Shown here: piece after piece, positions 43,537-45,873 of the stretch
Layout of the letters: each line of letters starts with the position of its first letter
Numbering within the stretch: position 1 is the stretch's first letter
NCBI GenBank assembly: GCA_025360565.1
Contig: JANYBY010000154.1
Coordinates: 1 to 45,873, forward strand
Source: Bacteroidota bacterium
GTDB taxonomy: Bacteria > Bacteroidota > Bacteroidia > B-17B0 > Aurantibacillaceae
DNA: 45,873 nt
Direction: 5' to 3'
Position numbers and translations under genes: made by a program
Notes under the pieces: model-generated
Seen by the model: the letters and a program-made list of their open reading frames with translations, nothing else
Told to the model about the DNA's origin: nothing
Database searches by the model: none

Positions 43537-44856
43537 ATGAAGAAATTTTTATCCTCAAAAGCATTTCGTTTTATCTGGTCGGGCGGTTTGGCTGTACTGT
43601 TTTATTTTACATGTCCGCCTTGCTTCAGCAAAACCACGCTTGCAATTTTATTGGCCATACAATTAATTTTAATTAATGCTTCCGGCTTTATTGGTCGCTT
43701 GGCTTGGTTAACGCATATTTCGCGTTTTTTGGTGGGAGGTTTATTTATTTTTTCAGGATTCATAAAAGCAAATGATCCTTTAGGGTTTAGTTATAAACTA
43801 AAAGAATATTTTGAGGTTTTTCAAAACGATACAGGTTTATCTTTATTCGAAGGATTTGCCCACATTGCTTTGCCTTTGGCAATTATTGTTTGTGCCAGCG
43901 AAATTATATTGGGTATAATGTTATTGATCGGTTATAAAACAAATTTAACCCTTTGGTTATTATTCGCGCAAATTGCTTTTTTTACCTTCCTTACTTTTTA
44001 CAGCGCATGTTATAATAAAGTAACGCATTGCGGTTGTTTCGGCGATTTTTTAAAACTACGCCCTTGGGAAAGTTTTTGGAAAGACATTGCGCTCATGATC
44101 TTAATTACCTTGTTATTTGCAGGCAAAGAAAACATTCGTGAACTGTTTGCGCCTTTTGTAATGAGCTTTTTATTTTTAACGGGTGTTGTTTTTTCTATCG
44201 GCTTCCCTGTTTACGCATATCGTAATTTGCCACCGCTCGATTTCAGGGCCTATGCGCCGGGCATGAGCATTAAAGAAAATATGAAAAAGGGTGCGGGTTA
44301 TAAGGATGCCGTTTATGAAACCGGATTTATTTACGAAAATTTAAAGACCGGAAAAAAGGAACACTTTAATTTAAAAACATATCCATGGCAAGATACGTTG
44401 AATTGGAAATGGGTGGCCTCTGAACCAAAGTTAGTAAGCGAAGCCGTTAATCCGCCAAAGATAACCGACTTTACCGTAAATAATATGGATGGTGCAAATG
44501 TTACAGATTCGGTTTTAAATGATAAAAATTACAGCTTCTGGTTAATTATGTATGATCTTAAATTGAGTGCCGATGATGAAACACTTCTTGCTAAAATAAA
44601 TGATTTTACTAAACTGGCAAGTCAGGATAAATACAAAGTGCTTGGCTTCACCAGCAGTTCGGGCGGTGATGTGGAGGCTTATAAATTAAAACATAAAGTA
44701 GCTTATCCGTTTGTATCGGTGGATGGAATTGTTTTAAAAACCATGATCCGCAGTAACCCCGGATTGATGTTGGTGAAGGAAGGAAAGGTAATTGCCAACT
44801 GGCATCATAACAATTTCCCGAGCTTTAGTGAGGTGAAGCAAAAGTGGATGAAGTAA
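43537..44856 (+). CDS. BT_3928-type DoxX-like membrane protein with thioredoxin-fold C-terminus
   Basis: This is a 439-residue inner-membrane protein. The N-terminal DoxX-like part (about 1-215) has several transmembrane helices with ISRFLVGGLFIFSGFIKANDPLGFSYKLKEYFEVF and the CxxxxHCGCFGDF motif. The latter resembles the methylamine-utilisation/DoxX family. The C-terminal region (about 300-439; KITDFTVNN, SFWLIMYDLKLSADDETLLAKI, NPGLMLVKEGKVIANWHHN) is thioredoxin-like but lacks a CxxC active site. The family is conserved in Bacteroidota, as I recall next to DUF1599 and triosephosphate isomerase genes. The function is unassigned, possibly linked to redox or respiration. Confidence 0.85.
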   Translation: MKKFLSSKAFRFIWSGGLAVLFYFTCPPCFSKTTLAILLAIQLILINASGFIGRLAWLTHISRFLVGGLFIFSGFIKANDPLGFSYKLKEYFEVFQNDTGLSLFEGFAHIALPLAIIVCASEIILGIMLLIGYKTNLTLWLLFAQIAFFTFLTFYSACYNKVTHCGCFGDFLKLRPWESFWKDIALMILITLLFAGKENIRELFAPFVMSFLFLTGVVFSIGFPVYAYRNLPPLDFRAYAPGMSIKENMKKGAGYKDAVYETGFIYENLKTGKKEHFNLKTYPWQDTLNWKWVASEPKLVSEAVNPPKITDFTVNNMDGANVTDSVLNDKNYSFWLIMYDLKLSADDETLLAKINDFTKLASQDKYKVLGFTSSSGGDVEAYKLKHKVAYPFVSVDGIVLKTMIRSNPGLMLVKEGKVIANWHHNNFPSFSEVKQKWMK

Positions 44857-44859
44857 AGT

Positions 44860-44928
44860 AATTTTAGAATTTTAGAGTTGATGAATTTTAGAATGAACCT
44901 CAGGCTGTAATTCTAAAATTCTAAAATT
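44860..44928. terminator. AT-rich inverted repeat between convergent genes
   Basis: AATTTTAGAATTTTAGA (44860-44876) and TCTAAAATTCTAAAATT (44912-44928) are a perfect 17-bp inverted repeat around a 35-nt loop. It lies 4 bp after the BT_3928 stop, between convergent genes, and may terminate both. It uses the same TTTTAGAATTTT word as the repeats upstream of ugd and UXS. Confidence 0.5.
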
Positions 44929-44942
44929 GACCCATTCTAAAA

Positions 44943-45873
44943 TTAATAAGCGTAATCCTTCAGGTACTCAAAACCTTTTGTCAGTTTCCCATCTTTACAA
45001 ATACTTGCGCGTTCAATTACTTTATCGGGATCGTTGCTGAAAAGAAAAGGTAAAACCCTTTCTGAAAGATCCTTTCCAAAATCATCGCTCGCATCGCGCG
45101 GCAATTCACAGGGTAAATTATCTACGGCCATAATGCAAATGGTGTCTTTATTAAAAGGCAGGTCTTCGTGGTGATTTAAAATGTGATATCCATAAAACGG
45201 ATGGTCTATAGTGCTGGAGCGAATGGTGGAAGGAACACTTCCGTCTATATCACAGGTAATATCTGCGATTACCGATATATGAAAATCGGGCATTTCCATT
45301 TCCTGTTGGGTAAACATTTTTGGTGCGCGCGGATCCCAGTAATGAGCCGACATGTACAAATCGGTTACTTTTGTAAAAGGCGCAAATTTGGAAATAAAAT
45401 GATCGGGGTGTTTAAAAAAATCGTTCAGGTCAAAGTTGTGATCGTCGGGCCTTTCAACATAATCGCGTGGGTTCAGTTGGCAATAAACCGGTTCGCGAAA
45501 ACTCATGTTTAAAAATTCTTCGGCGGTAACTTTTCTTATCCGCAACGCGCTAAGCGTTTCAATGGCGCCATTTGCAACACGTCCGCCGCCTGTAAGCGCT
45601 ATTTTTATGTTCGGTAATTTTACGCGTTTTAATTCCTCTTCCATTTCAGCGCGGTCGCGGCAAAAATGCGCAGGCTTTAATCTAAACAGATCGTATTTTA
45701 AGCCATAACCTAAAATACCGTTGTAAGCGCCTACTACGCCTGCATAACGGCCAAAGCCAATTATGCGGTTGTTATTTTTATCGGTTAAAGTTTCATAATC
45801 GATCATCTGAATTTTCTTTTCAATGAGGGCTTTCATTAATTTTTGATTGTGAATTTGTTTTTTGATGGTATGC
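44943..45873 (-). CDS. Alanine dehydrogenase/lysine-ketoglutarate reductase-like oxidoreductase (5'-truncated by window edge)
   Basis: The track starts this at 45836, but the frame stays open to the right edge (HTIKKQIHNQKL precedes the internal Met), so the real start lies outside. The visible part has DYETLTDKNNNRIIGFGRYAGVVGAYNGI, the middle of an AlaDH/PNT N-terminal domain. A Rossmann motif (KIALTGGGRVANGAIETLSAL) and a C-terminal domain with ISVIADITCDIDGSVPSTIRSSTIDHPFYGY follow. This resembles the LYS1-type saccharopine dehydrogenase/lysine-forming branch of the family. About 80-100 residues are probably missing at the N-terminus. In Bacteroidota it is usually annotated only as NAD(P)-dependent oxidoreductase; the substrate is uncertain. 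Confidence 0.82.
   Translation of the reverse strand, partial: HTIKKQIHNQKLMKALIEKKIQMIDYETLTDKNNNRIIGFGRYAGVVGAYNGILGYGLKYDLFRLKPAHFCRDRAEMEEELKRVKLPNIKIALTGGGRVANGAIETLSALRIRKVTAEEFLNMSFREPVYCQLNPRDYVERPDDHNFDLNDFFKHPDHFISKFAPFTKVTDLYMSAHYWDPRAPKMFTQQEMEMPDFHISVIADITCDIDGSVPSTIRSSTIDHPFYGYHILNHHEDLPFNKDTICIMAVDNLPCELPRDASDDFGKDLSERVLPFLFSNDPDKVIERASICKDGKLTKGFEYLKDYAY

Overview
The window looks like a chromosomal stretch of a Bacteroidota bacterium. The evidence is a type IX secretion (T9SS) sorting domain on a glycine-rich surface protein, a PorE-like TPR/PD40/OmpA protein, and DUF5686, DUF4159 and DUF1599/BT_3928-family proteins. There are also TPR-SpoIIE phosphatases with the KEITDSINYAK linker typical of the phylum, and -7 boxes resembling TAnnTTTG. 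Coding is dense and AT-rich, with many 1-26 bp gene overlaps. I see no rRNA, tRNA, CRISPR array, prophage or transposase. Both edges cut genes: atpD lacks its 3' end at the left, and a lysine/alanine-dehydrogenase-like gene lacks its 5' end at the right.

Layout. 1-7.9 kb: atpD (minus), then plus-strand genes for a glycine-rich T9SS cargo, ribF, a leucine-rich-repeat protein, a TPR/PD40/SPOR envelope protein and a small membrane protein. 7.9-11.3 kb: frr, a NifS/IscS-type cysteine desulfurase and glmM on the minus strand, separated by repeat-bearing spacers. 11.4-13.8 kb: a TM2-domain protein and asnB. 13.8-19.5 kb (minus): a beta-barrel protein, a PorE-like TPR/PD40/OmpA protein, an M61 peptidase and a CPBP protease. 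19.6-20.6 kb: a di-haem cytochrome c peroxidase. 20.6-25.1 kb (minus): a nucleotide-sugar operon (DegT aminotransferase, ugd, a small ORF plus nucleotidyltransferase pair, UDP-glucuronate decarboxylase, a STAS-like protein). 25.3-27.5 kb: a thioesterase and a split 5'-nucleotidase. 27.7-29.2 kb: dnaA and its terminator. 29.3-33.4 kb: 3-hydroxybutyryl-CoA dehydrogenase, three small unknown proteins and a TPR-SpoIIE phosphatase. 33.6-36.2 kb: TauE/SafE exporter and aspS. 36.3-41 kb: DUF5686, an outer-membrane protein, DUF4159 and folP. 41-44.9 kb: DUF1599, a second TPR-SpoIIE phosphatase and a BT_3928-type DoxX protein.

Functional themes. The nucleotide-sugar operon should turn UDP-glucose into UDP-glucuronate (Ugd) and UDP-xylose (UXS), plus an amino-sugar step (DegT), for surface glycan. 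Envelope construction is represented by two parallel TPR/PD40 proteins with different predicted peptidoglycan-binding modules (SPOR and OmpA). Signalling is represented by two membrane-anchored TPR-SpoIIE phosphatases and one STAS-like protein.

Most worth a second look: (1) two imperfect palindromic elements of 162-163 bp, each directly after a stop codon; (2) an identical 25-bp sequence just upstream of both ugd and the UDP-glucuronate decarboxylase gene; (3) a 59-aa ORF missing from the ORF track that overlaps the nucleotidyltransferase gene; (4) a small protein made of four tandem 25-residue repeats, encoded upstream of a SpoIIE phosphatase; (5) a family of intergenic repeats in the spacers of minus-strand genes. 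I did not find an unmistakable new multi-gene system. Most of the window is core and envelope biology.
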